A DNA stretch of 16,920 nt from Phycisphaera mikurensis NBRC 102666 (GTDB lineage: Bacteria > Planctomycetota > Phycisphaerae > Phycisphaerales > SM1A02), in assembly GCA_945870475.1 (NCBI GenBank), contig CAMBSR010000019.1, positions 1-16,920 on the forward strand, given 5' to 3'. Positions 5,860-13,405 of this stretch are shown here, in pieces; within the stretch, counting starts at the first letter, position 1; every line of letters starts with the position of its first letter. The position numbers and the translations under genes were made by a program. The notes below the pieces were generated by a model. That model did not search any database, was not told where the DNA came from, and saw only the letters and a program-made list of their open reading frames with translations.

Positions 5860-6181
5860 AGGTCCTGCGAGCTTGATCGGCATGGGTTCCGATCTCAAAC
5901 GCGTGATCACCGCCGCGCCCTAGACGTAAGCGGCTTAAACATATCGATTTACGTCGGAGTCGCCGGGCAAGCACGAGGGGAGGGGGGAGGGGGGAGAAGG
6001 GGGATATGAAATTCCACAACTTTGCTTCCACTCTTCAGATTTCTTGTCATTTGCTCGTTGCCCGCCAGTTCCCGCTGCGGGCGTCACCTGCCGTGGGGCA
6101 GTAGGCGCCAAACGTGTTGTTCCCCTGCGCGTTTGGGCTGAGAACAGTTTCCCGTTTCCCTTTCCAAAGATTGGACATTCC
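5860..6181. other. 322-bp intergenic region before the third PEP-CTERM-like gene
   Basis: No convincing gene here. It contains an inverted repeat GACGTAA (5923-5929)/TTACGTC (5949-5955), a long G-run tract (5977-6003), and an AT-richer stretch at 6004-6058 that may hold a promoter. It also has two leader inverted repeats: GCCCGC/GCGGGC at 6060-6065/6077-6082 and CCAAACG/CGTTTGG at 6108-6114/6130-6136. The last 40 bases are pyrimidine-rich, unlike the purine-rich sites before the two paralogues. Confidence 0.6.
5977..6003 (+). other. G-quadruplex-forming motif
   Basis: Four G runs of 4, 6, 6 and 5 bases (5977-5980, 5982-5987, 5989-5994, 5999-6003) are separated by A, A and AGAA. Single-base loops and long runs predict a very stable parallel quadruplex on the + strand, about 180 bp before the third exported-protein gene. 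Confidence 0.75.
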
Positions 6182-6817
6182 ATGCGTCTTTCGAATCGCT
6201 TTGAGAAGCACGTCCTTGTTGCTGCCGCTGTCGCCTTGGGCGCCACCGCCGCTGCAAACGCCGCCGTCGTCTACAGCGGCATCGTGAACTTCAGCTGCGC
6301 CATCGACCTCGATGGCACGTACATCAACGTCCAGACCAACCAGCTGACCAACGGCCCGGGCTCCGGCGTTCCGGGCTGGGACGTCAACCCCTATCGCGCG
6401 TCGACCGGCAGCGGCATGAACTTCTTCAGCCCGACCGGCGGCGGCATGGTGTCGGCCGCGGCCGGTACCGGCTCGGCGATCAACCTCTCGGCAGGCACGC
6501 TCATCGGCGCGTCGAGCAACTTCAGCTCGGCCACCGCGACCATCGTCTTCGGTTCCGGCGCTGGCCAGTGGCAGTACGCCTCCAACAACATCGTTGGCTT
6601 CCGCTTCGTGTCGTCGGCCGGTACCACCCACTACGGCTGGATGCGCTTCCTGATGGGCTCGCAGCCCGCGACGGGCAACCTGGTCACCCGCACGGTGGTT
6701 GACTTCGGTTACGAGAGCGTCGCTGGCGCGTCGATCCAAGCTGGCGCGGTTCCCGCTCCGGGCGCGCTCGCGCTCCTCGGCGTCGCTGGCCTCGCCGGCA
6801 AGCGCCGTCGTCGCTGA
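6182..6817 (+). CDS. Exported protein with PEP-CTERM-like sorting tail, third family member
   Basis: A 211-aa protein of unknown function with signal peptide at residues 1-28 (HVLVAAAVALGATAAANAA). The body is rich in Gly, Ser, Thr and Asn and carries VPGWDVNPYRA, NNIVGFRFVSSAGTTHYGWMRF and DFGYESVAGASIQAG. GWD, GFRF and HYG line up in order with the two upstream paralogues, so it is a distant relative. Here the HYGWMRF form is the usual planctomycete version. The C-terminus is VPAPGALALLG, hydrophobic, then KRRRR, a PEP-CTERM-like signal. The start at 6182 is set by the signal peptide; the upstream frame is low-complexity and no strong Shine-Dalgarno is visible (GGA eight bases before). It has its own leader and a strong terminator. 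Surface display or sorting is inference from the tail. Confidence 0.87.
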   Translation: MRLSNRFEKHVLVAAAVALGATAAANAAVVYSGIVNFSCAIDLDGTYINVQTNQLTNGPGSGVPGWDVNPYRASTGSGMNFFSPTGGGMVSAAAGTGSAINLSAGTLIGASSNFSSATATIVFGSGAGQWQYASNNIVGFRFVSSAGTTHYGWMRFLMGSQPATGNLVTRTVVDFGYESVAGASIQAGAVPAPGALALLGVAGLAGKRRRR

Positions 6818-6846
6818 ACGGCTCGACACGCTTCTTGACACTTCCG

Positions 6847-6882
6847 CAGGGGCAGTCCAACTGGACTGCCCCTGTGCGTTTG
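6847..6882 (+). terminator. Strong intrinsic terminator after third exported-protein gene
   Basis: CAGGGGCAGTCC (6847-6858) and GGACTGCCCCTG (6863-6874) form a perfect 12-bp stem around AACT, followed by TGCGTTTG. The first nine bases CAGGGGCAG are shared with both upstream terminators. Confidence 0.8.
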
Positions 6883-6932
6883 ATGGCCTGGTGGCTGCAT
6901 GTTTCCCACGCCTTCCTTAGGATGCTCGCCGC

Positions 6933-8999
6933 ATGCCCGCACCTGTGCAGCGCCTCTTGATCCTCGGTTGGGACGCCGCCGACTGGCAGGTGATCGACCC
7001 GCTGCTGGCGCGCGGGCAGATGCCGAACCTGGCGCGCCTGCTGGCGGCCGGCACCCGCGCCGACCTGCGCACGCTGGAACCGAAGCTCTCGCCGATCCTG
7101 TGGTCCACCATTGCCACGGGGAAGACGGCCGACAAGCACGGCATCCTGAACTTCGTCGAGCCGAACCCGTCCGGCGAGGGCGTGCGTGTCACGTCGAGCA
7201 CCACGCGCCGGACCAAGGCGCTCTGGAACATCCTCACGCAGCGCGCGCTGCGCGTGAAGGTGGTGGGCTGGTACGCATCGCACCCGGCCGAGCCCATCAA
7301 CGGCACGTGCGTGAGCAACCTGCTGATGGAGCAGATGCCCCAGGCAGCCGGGACGCTGTGGCCGGTGATTGACGGCCTGGTGCACGCGGCAGGCGAGGGC
7401 GGCACGGAACGCGCGGCGCGCATTGCGGCGGCGCGCGTTCGTACCGCGGACATCGGCCGCGATGCACTGCGCGAGCTGCTGCCGAACATTGCGCAGGCCT
7501 CGCGCGGCGATACCCGGCCCGCAACGCTTGCCAAGGAATTCGCCCGGATGCGCTCGCTCCACGGTGCGGCGCTCGAAGCGCTGCGCGGCGATGCGTGGGA
7601 CTGCGCCATGGTGTTCCACGACACCATCGACACCATCGGCCACCATTTCATGGAATACCGTGCGCCGCGCATGCCGCACGTGAAGGCGGCGGACCTGCGC
7701 GTCTACGGCGATGTGATGGACTGCGTGTACCGGGCGCACGACCGCCTGCTTGGCGAGCTGCTCGCCGTGTGCGGCGAAGGAGTCTCGGTGATCCTGGTCT
7801 CCGACCACGGCTTCCACTCCGGTGCCGACCGACCGGTGATCCTGGACGTCACCAAGGAGGAGCGCGCGGCGCTCGAGAGCCGGTGGCACCGGCAGTTCGG
7901 CGTGGCAGTGTTCTCCGGGCCGGGGTTCCGCGCCGGCGAACGGATCGGCGCGCCCACGTTGCTCGACATCGCTCCCACCGCGCTCGCCGCACTTGGGCTT
8001 CCGGTGGGCCTGGACATGGATGGCCGCGTCGTCAGCGAGGCATTCGCATCGCCGGTGCCCGTGCAGACGGTGCCCAGCTGGGACACGGAGCCTGGCGATG
8101 CAGGCCTGCATCCGCCGGAGATGCGCCAGGACCCCTTCGAGGCGGCCGATGCGCTGCGGCAGCTCATCGATCTTGGCTATATGGCGGACACCGGCGCGGA
8201 CCAGCAGCGGCTGCTCGAACTGGTGCGCCGCGAGAGCAACTTCAACCTGGCCGTTGCGTGCATGACCACCGCGCGCCCCGAGAAGGCCGTGCCGCTCCTG
8301 CGCGCGCTGGCCGAGGAGTTGCCGAGCGACGTTCGCCACCGCTCGGTGCTTGCGCAATGCGAATTCATGGCGGGCGAGCATGAGGCGTGCATGGCCTCGA
8401 TTGACCGATGGCAGGCACTGGCGCCCACGGCGGACGAGCCGCTTGCGCTGCGCGTGCCGGTGCTTCTCGCGCTCGGCAGGCGCATCGAGGCGCTTGCGGC
8501 GCTCGATGCCGCAGAGGCCACCATGGGATCGGACGCGGCGCATGCGCGGACGCTCGCCGACCTCTGCGCGTTGGTCGGGCGATGGCCCGAATCGGCGGCG
8601 CACGCTGCGCGGGCGATCGCCCATGCACCAGCGGCCCCGGAGCCGCACGTGGCGGCGGCGCGTGCCGCGCTCGAGCTCGGTGACTTCGAGGTATCGGGCG
8701 AGCACGCGATGGACGCCACCGAACGCGCCATGGCCATTCCCGAGGCGCACTACCTGCTCGGAGCGGCACTCGCCTGGGGCGGGGAACTGGAGCACGCGGC
8801 CACCAGCCTGGGGATCGCGCTGCAGTTCGGGCCGGGCCACGGCGCTGCGCTGCGGATGGCCGCCGCGGTGGCACGTGCGCGGGGCGACGCGGGGCTTGCT
8901 GCCGAGCTTGTCGCACGTCCCGTGAACCCCGCGCTCGATCCGCCGGTGCAGAGTTCCGCCCGCGGCGCGGAAGCGTGGGAAGCATCGCGACGGGCGTGA
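6933..8999 (+). CDS. Type I phosphodiesterase/nucleotide pyrophosphatase-fold protein with TPR-like C-terminus
   Basis: A 688-aa protein of the alkaline phosphatase superfamily, without signal peptide, so probably cytoplasmic. Residues 1-370 form the metal-dependent phosphoesterase fold. GWDAADW carries metal ligand D14, and LSPILWSTIATGKTADKHGI (52-71) carries the nucleophile region; S53 or T59 could be the nucleophile. HDTIDTIGHH (229-238) and SDHGFHSG (290-297) supply further metal-binding Asp and His residues. Residues about 390-680 are Ala/Leu-rich helical repeats that look like degenerate tetratricopeptides, a likely protein-binding scaffold. Substrate is unknown: nucleotides, phosphonates, phospholipid head groups or sulfate esters are all handled by this superfamily. 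A start at 6933 gives the conserved beta-strand RLLILGWD near the N-terminus, and AGGAT lies about 10 bases upstream. The secreted hydrolase gene follows after 37 bp and may be co-transcribed. Confidence 0.85.
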   Translation: MPAPVQRLLILGWDAADWQVIDPLLARGQMPNLARLLAAGTRADLRTLEPKLSPILWSTIATGKTADKHGILNFVEPNPSGEGVRVTSSTTRRTKALWNILTQRALRVKVVGWYASHPAEPINGTCVSNLLMEQMPQAAGTLWPVIDGLVHAAGEGGTERAARIAAARVRTADIGRDALRELLPNIAQASRGDTRPATLAKEFARMRSLHGAALEALRGDAWDCAMVFHDTIDTIGHHFMEYRAPRMPHVKAADLRVYGDVMDCVYRAHDRLLGELLAVCGEGVSVILVSDHGFHSGADRPVILDVTKEERAALESRWHRQFGVAVFSGPGFRAGERIGAPTLLDIAPTALAALGLPVGLDMDGRVVSEAFASPVPVQTVPSWDTEPGDAGLHPPEMRQDPFEAADALRQLIDLGYMADTGADQQRLLELVRRESNFNLAVACMTTARPEKAVPLLRALAEELPSDVRHRSVLAQCEFMAGEHEACMASIDRWQALAPTADEPLALRVPVLLALGRRIEALAALDAAEATMGSDAAHARTLADLCALVGRWPESAAHAARAIAHAPAAPEPHVAAARAALELGDFEVSGEHAMDATERAMAIPEAHYLLGAALAWGGELEHAATSLGIALQFGPGHGAALRMAAAVARARGDAGLAAELVARPVNPALDPPVQSSARGAEAWEASRRA

Positions 9000-9036
9000 G
9001 CCGATCGCACCTGCATCCCCCGGTACGCTCAAACCC

Positions 9037-10203
9037 ATGATGCCCTTCGCTCCGTGCGCATTCGCTGCCGCCATGATCCTTGCTGCCGGCGGCGATGGCC
9101 CGTCCGGCGGCACCGCTCCGCTCTCCCGCGCCGACGCGGACGCCGCAGTGAAGGCAGCGCTCCGCACCATTGCCGACAGGTCACGTGCCGAGCGCGCCGC
9201 GGAATTGAAGTCCGGCGTCATTGCGGTGGACGGCGCGCGCATGCCCATCTGGGCAGCGCAGTACGGCGAGAAGTCGAAGGACGGCACGCGCTCGCTGTGG
9301 ATCTCGATGCACGGCGGCGGCGGCGCCCCCGCCAAGGTGAACGACCAGCAATGGGACAACCAGAAGCGCCTGTACCAGCCGAAGGAAGGCATCTACGTCG
9401 CACCGCGCGCGCCGAGCAACGAGTGGAACCTCTGGCACCAGGCGCCGGTGGACCGCTGCTTCGAGCGACTCATCGAGGACCTGGTCATCTGCGAGCGCGT
9501 CGATCCGAACCGCGTCTACCTCATGGGCTACAGCGCGGGCGGCGACGGCGTCTACCAGCTTGCGCCGCGCATGGCCGACCGGCTCGCAGCGGCATCGATG
9601 ATGGCGGGGCACCCCAATGATGCGCGCCCCGATGGGCTTCGCAACCTCCCGTTCGCCATCCACATGGGTGCCGAGGATGGCGCGTTCGACCGCAACAAGG
9701 TGGCTGCCGCGTGGGGCGCGCAGCTTGATGCGCTGGCCGCGGCCGACCCCGGCGCCTATGTCCACCACGTGGCGATCCACGCCGGCAAGGGCCACTGGAT
9801 GGATCGCGAGGACGCCTCGGCCGTTCCGTGGATGGCGGGCTACGTGCGCGATCCGCGCCCGGCGAAGGTGGTCTGGCTGCAGGACGACGTGACGCGCCCG
9901 CGCTTCTACTGGCTGGCGGTCGACGAACCGAAGGCGGGGCAGCGCATCGTGGCGGAGCGGCAGGGGCAGGAGATCCGCATCCTCGAGGCGCCTGCAGGCG
10001 TCAATCTCCGGATCCGCCTCGACGACTCGATGCTCGACCTCGACAAGGATGTGCGCGTGACGCAGGGCGGGAAGGAACTCTTCTCGGGCCGCGCGCCGCG
10101 CAGCAAGGAAACCATCGAGCGCGTGCTCGGCGAGCGTTACGACCCGCAGTCGGCGTTCACCGCCGAGGTGCGCGTCACCACGTGTACACCACCTGCAACG
10201 TGA
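9037..10203 (+). CDS. Secreted alpha/beta-hydrolase (esterase, PHB-depolymerase/LpqC-like)
   Basis: A 388-aa hydrolase with a short leader (residues 1-18, FAPCAFAAAMILAAGG). The catalytic domain covers about 55-270. ISMHGGGGAP (89-98) is the oxyanion-side His-Gly loop, and VDPNRVYLMGYSAGGDGVYQ carries nucleophile S166 in G-Y-S-A-G. Candidate acids are D214 and D218 in HMGAEDGAFD, and GKGHWMD carries H253. This order matches poly-3-hydroxybutyrate depolymerase/feruloyl-esterase-like families; substrate cannot be told. Residues 275-380 form a separate Arg/Asp-rich beta domain with unknown role. Two adjacent ATG codons (9037, 9040) are possible starts, with no clear Shine-Dalgarno. It follows the phosphodiesterase gene by 37 bp. 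Its last 29 bases overlap the 3' end of the convergent porin gene, so the terminal VTTCTPPAT is read antisense to the porin C-terminal strand. Confidence 0.82.
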   Translation: MMPFAPCAFAAAMILAAGGDGPSGGTAPLSRADADAAVKAALRTIADRSRAERAAELKSGVIAVDGARMPIWAAQYGEKSKDGTRSLWISMHGGGGAPAKVNDQQWDNQKRLYQPKEGIYVAPRAPSNEWNLWHQAPVDRCFERLIEDLVICERVDPNRVYLMGYSAGGDGVYQLAPRMADRLAAASMMAGHPNDARPDGLRNLPFAIHMGAEDGAFDRNKVAAAWGAQLDALAAADPGAYVHHVAIHAGKGHWMDREDASAVPWMAGYVRDPRPAKVVWLQDDVTRPRFYWLAVDEPKAGQRIVAERQGQEIRILEAPAGVNLRIRLDDSMLDLDKDVRVTQGGKELFSGRAPRSKETIERVLGERYDPQSAFTAEVRVTTCTPPAT

Positions 10204-11578
10204 ACATAGCCACCGCGTCCGATTGCGTGTTGTTGGCCGGGTCGAAGATCACCTGGATGTCGGGCTGCAGCGTCATGGTCTCGGTGAGCTGGAACACGTA
10301 GCTGACCTCCAGGCCGTATTCGTTCTGGTGTGCCACCGCCTCGTACGGCGCCTCGAGCCAGTAGAAGCCTGCGGCGAAGTACGCCTGCTGCGTCTTGAGG
10401 AGCGTCCATTCCGACGGCCCGTTCAGCACCACGCCGCCCGCCACGCTGGTGGTGGCGCCCTGGACGGCGCCGAGCGCGTTGTTGGTGGTGCCGGCGCGCA
10501 GGAACAGCCCTGCTGGGCTGTTCCTCCCCAGCTGCTGCTCCATGTTGAAGAGCACTCCGCCGCCCGAGACGCCCTTGGCGGTGCCGTAGAAGGGCAACAC
10601 CCGGTACACGGCCTTGCCGAGCCCGAGCATGTCCTCGGTGATCAGCCCGAACTCGGCCGTGGTGGTCCAGTCGTCGAACGAGAGGTCCTTGAATGGGCTC
10701 TGGCCATCCTTGGTGTTGTTCGCGGCGCTGCCGAGCATGGCATAGAACCAGTCCACCGGCTGCCACTGGACCAGGGCGCCCATCGCACCGTAGGACCACG
10801 GGAGCGTGGCCGGGTTGATGAACTCGTAGTTGATGAGCTGGTTGTACTGGTTGTTGGCGTACTCATTGAGGTCCATGTACGTCTCCAGGTCCAGCATGCC
10901 CGCGGTCACCACCAGCTGTCCGTCCAGGAACGACTGCTGCCAGGCGAGTTGATAGATGTACGCCTGCTGCCCCACGTCGCTGCCGAGCGGAAAGCCGATG
11001 ACCCCCATGTTCTTCTGCGCCGTCTGTTCATCGTCGTCGTAGCCGAGCCCGGCGCCCGCGCTTGCGCCGATGGTCAGCCAGCCGCTCGTTCCGGAGAGCT
11101 CGCTGCTCTGGAAGATGTTCCAGGTGAGGTAGGAGTCGAACGAGTAGTAGTTGAGGACGTCCTTCTTGCCGGGCAGCGTCTGCGTCATCGCCGCGAAGTT
11201 GTAGGACTGCCAGATGACGTAGTTGATGCCGTACCCGGCCATCGCCTTCTTCACGTCCTCGGCAGCCTGCGAGATCGGGTCGCCGCTGATGAGCGCGTCC
11301 TTCTGGATGCATGAGTCGCCGTACAGGTTGACCGTGGCCAGGTACGGCATCATCTTCGGCTGTTCCTTCGGGAACAGCGCGAAGCCTGGCTGCTGCGCGA
11401 AGGGTCCGGCGAGCGGCTCTGCCTCCGTCTCCGGCCGGCCCTGCCGCATGCCCTCGTCCGGGTCGACGTCCTGCTTGCTTGCCGGCGGCGGCGGTGCCAC
11501 CGGCGGCGCGGCATCCTGCATGCCGAAGATGCATGCCAGTGCGCGTGTGCCGAGGAGTGCCGTTGCCGAGGCGTTCAT
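10175..11578 (-). CDS. Outer-membrane porin, carbohydrate-selective OprB-like family
   Basis: A 467-aa predicted beta-barrel. Residues 1-22 are a short export signal (ATALLGTRALACIFGM), followed by an Ala/Pro linker to about residue 60. The rest alternates polar and hydrophobic residues, rich in Tyr, Trp, Gln, Asn and Gly. It includes LTWNIFQSSELSGTSGW, YIYQLAWQQSFLDGQLVVTAG and LDLETYMDLNEYANN, a pattern I recognise from OprB-type sugar porins (diffusion channels for saccharides). Later strands are YFAAGFYWLEAPY, NEYGLEVSYVFQLT and PDIQVIFDPANN. It ends in Trp after VVYT, the aromatic C-terminus expected for outer-membrane assembly. It lies 28 bp downstream of the amidase gene on the same strand, probably one transcript. 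Its 3' end overlaps the hydrolase gene. Substrate is not determined by sequence. Confidence 0.82.
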   Translation of the reverse strand: MNASATALLGTRALACIFGMQDAAPPVAPPPPASKQDVDPDEGMRQGRPETEAEPLAGPFAQQPGFALFPKEQPKMMPYLATVNLYGDSCIQKDALISGDPISQAAEDVKKAMAGYGINYVIWQSYNFAAMTQTLPGKKDVLNYYSFDSYLTWNIFQSSELSGTSGWLTIGASAGAGLGYDDDEQTAQKNMGVIGFPLGSDVGQQAYIYQLAWQQSFLDGQLVVTAGMLDLETYMDLNEYANNQYNQLINYEFINPATLPWSYGAMGALVQWQPVDWFYAMLGSAANNTKDGQSPFKDLSFDDWTTTAEFGLITEDMLGLGKAVYRVLPFYGTAKGVSGGGVLFNMEQQLGRNSPAGLFLRAGTTNNALGAVQGATTSVAGGVVLNGPSEWTLLKTQQAYFAAGFYWLEAPYEAVAHQNEYGLEVSYVFQLTETMTLQPDIQVIFDPANNTQSDAVAMFTLQVVYTW

Positions 11579-11606
11579 GTGCGATGCGTGCGAAGTGCGG
11601 TGCCGA

Positions 11607-13337
11607 TCACGTGGGCGGGAACCGGTCCCATTGCCCCAGGCGCGCCTCGATGGCGGCGGCGACGCGGAGCGCCGTGCCTTCGTCGAAGAGCCGTGACATC
11701 ACCGTGGCCGTCCGCGGCGTCCTCGGGTCGTCGAAGCCGCAGCGCGCCACCGCGCAGGGCTGGCCGCAGGAGTTGGTGAGCAACAGGAGATCACCGGCGA
11801 ACGGCGGGCTCACCACGGCGTCGAATTGCATGAACCACGCGTGCATCGTTTCCATCGCGCGGCGCCGCAGGCGCGAGGCCTGCACCATCTCGATGGCGGG
11901 AATGAACCACGCCTGGCGGAAGGTGTTTGGCCACGCCTCGTCCACCTGCCAGGAGAGCGTGTCGTCGCTGCCGCTGCGCGTGATTTCCTCGAACGCCGCC
12001 GCGCCCTCCGCCACGATCGGCAGCGTGAGCGGTCCGGCGTCGACCTTCGGCGGCGCAACTTCCACGAGCGTTGCACCGGCGTCGCGCAGCGCGTCGAGCA
12101 CTGGCCGGTACTTCGCGCCCGCCTCGCCTTCGAACCACGCCGGCACGAAGCCGGCGCGCAGCCCGCGCGCGTCCTGGCGCATCGACCACGTGAACGGACG
12201 ATCAACGCTGCCGGCATCCTTCGGGTCGAAGCCGTTGATGGCGCCGAGCACGATGCCGCAGTCCTGCACGTTGCGTGCGATGGTGCCGATCTTGTCCATC
12301 GACCAGGTCAGCGCCATGCATCCCGTGCGCGGCACGCGGCCGAAGGTCGGGCGCAGCCCGCTCACGCCGCAGCGCGTGCACGGGCTGACGATCGAGCCGA
12401 GCGTCTCCGTGCCGATGGCGAACGGCACGATGCCCGCGGCCACGCTCGAAGCGCTGCCCGCGCTCGAGCCGCTCGAGCCCTGCTCGGGATTCCACGGGTT
12501 GCGGCAGGTGCCGCCGAACCAGATGTCCCCGTAGGCAAGTGCGCCGACCGCGGTCTTGGCCGTGAGCACCGCACCGGCGCGGTCGAGCGCCTCGATGACC
12601 CACGCGTTGCTCGTGGGCACGCGGTCCTTCCACGGCTCCGCGCCCCACGTGGTGCGCACGCCGGCGGTGTCCAGGAGGTCCTTCGCCGCGTAGGGAATGC
12701 CGTGCAGCGGTCCACGCGGCTTTCCGGCGGCAAGCTCCGCATCCATGGCACGGGCGCGGGCGATCGCCTGCTCGCGCATCACCGTGATGGCGCAGAGGAG
12801 CTTCGGGTTCAGTCGCTCGAAGCGGTCGAGCGCCAGCTTCGTCAGCTGCTCGCTCGTGACGAGCGTGGCGCGCAGCATCGCGGCCAGTTGCGGGATGCCG
12901 GCAAACGCAAGCGCGTCATCCCCCGGCACCTGCGATGACATCTTGAAGAGCGGCAGCTCCGCCGGATCGCCGTCAGTGGTGACGGCCGGCACCGGCATAC
13001 CGGGAAGCTCTGCGCGGAATGCCTCGGCCGGCGCGAGCTCGTTGGGAAGCGTGCCGGACGCAACGCGCCCCGAGAGCTGCGCGCGCAGCTCGCCCACCGT
13101 GCGCAGGATCTGCGTGCGTTCGGCGGCGGTGAACCGGATGCCTGCCAGCTTCTCCGCTTCCTCCAGCGTTCCGGCCGTGATGCCCTCGGGCGAGGGGGGA
13201 GCGCCGGGCGAGGGCGGCGTGGCGGGCGGCGAAGATTCCCCGTCCGCGCTGGCCGAACCCGCGGCCGCCAGCGATGCCCCGCAGGCAGCCAGGGCGGCTG
13301 CCCGTACCAGGAATGCGCGTCTTTCCTCGTGCTCCAT
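11607..13337 (-). CDS. Amidase-signature family hydrolase with Tat signal
   Basis: A 576-aa enzyme of the Ser-cisSer-Lys amidase family, which hydrolyses amide bonds. The N-terminus ERRAFLVRAAALAACG matches a twin-arginine signal (RR at 6-7), then ASA near 30, so export folded is likely. Residues 33-55 are Pro/Ser-rich. The amidase domain begins near 155. LHGIPYAAKDLLDTAG carries K219; EQGSSGSSAGSASSVAAG carries cis-Ser S288; GTETLGSIVSPC carries nucleophile S315. Here Leu replaces the first Gly of the usual D-T/S-G-G-S-I loop. The C-terminal VVSPPFAGDLLLLTNSCGQPCAV region is typical. At 576 aa it is longer than most relatives (about 450-500) because of the leader and a 120-residue helical N-terminal extension. 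It is divergent from the methionine sulfoxide reductase gene (68-bp gap) and upstream of the porin. Substrate unknown; not the GatCAB subunit A, since it is exported. Confidence 0.87.
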   Translation of the reverse strand: MEHEERRAFLVRAAALAACGASLAAAGSASADGESSPPATPPSPGAPPSPEGITAGTLEEAEKLAGIRFTAAERTQILRTVGELRAQLSGRVASGTLPNELAPAEAFRAELPGMPVPAVTTDGDPAELPLFKMSSQVPGDDALAFAGIPQLAAMLRATLVTSEQLTKLALDRFERLNPKLLCAITVMREQAIARARAMDAELAAGKPRGPLHGIPYAAKDLLDTAGVRTTWGAEPWKDRVPTSNAWVIEALDRAGAVLTAKTAVGALAYGDIWFGGTCRNPWNPEQGSSGSSAGSASSVAAGIVPFAIGTETLGSIVSPCTRCGVSGLRPTFGRVPRTGCMALTWSMDKIGTIARNVQDCGIVLGAINGFDPKDAGSVDRPFTWSMRQDARGLRAGFVPAWFEGEAGAKYRPVLDALRDAGATLVEVAPPKVDAGPLTLPIVAEGAAAFEEITRSGSDDTLSWQVDEAWPNTFRQAWFIPAIEMVQASRLRRRAMETMHAWFMQFDAVVSPPFAGDLLLLTNSCGQPCAVARCGFDDPRTPRTATVMSRLFDEGTALRVAAAIEARLGQWDRFPPT

Positions 13338-13405
13338 GGCCGGAGCCTACGCGCCGCGGGGCACGCCGGGCCGTTGCGGCCTACGCTTCCATCCCGGAGT
13401 CGCCA

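Noticed and set aside
5923..5955. GACGTAA/TTACGTC inverted repeat as an operator
   Set aside because: Seven-base arms 19 bp apart with no second copy in the window; kept only as a note in the intergenic description.
6122..6176. Pyrimidine run GTTTCCCGTTTCCCTTTCC near the third gene as an inverted counterpart of the purine ribosome-binding sites
   Set aside because: It resembles the complement of the AAGGGAAAGGG sites, but the match is low-complexity and imperfect and could arise by chance.
6684..9392. Very long open frame (902 codons) on the minus strand, opposite the phosphodiesterase gene
   Set aside because: It is Arg/His/Ala-rich low-complexity translation typical of antisense frames in GC-rich genes. 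The plus strand has clear phosphoesterase and exported-protein motifs.
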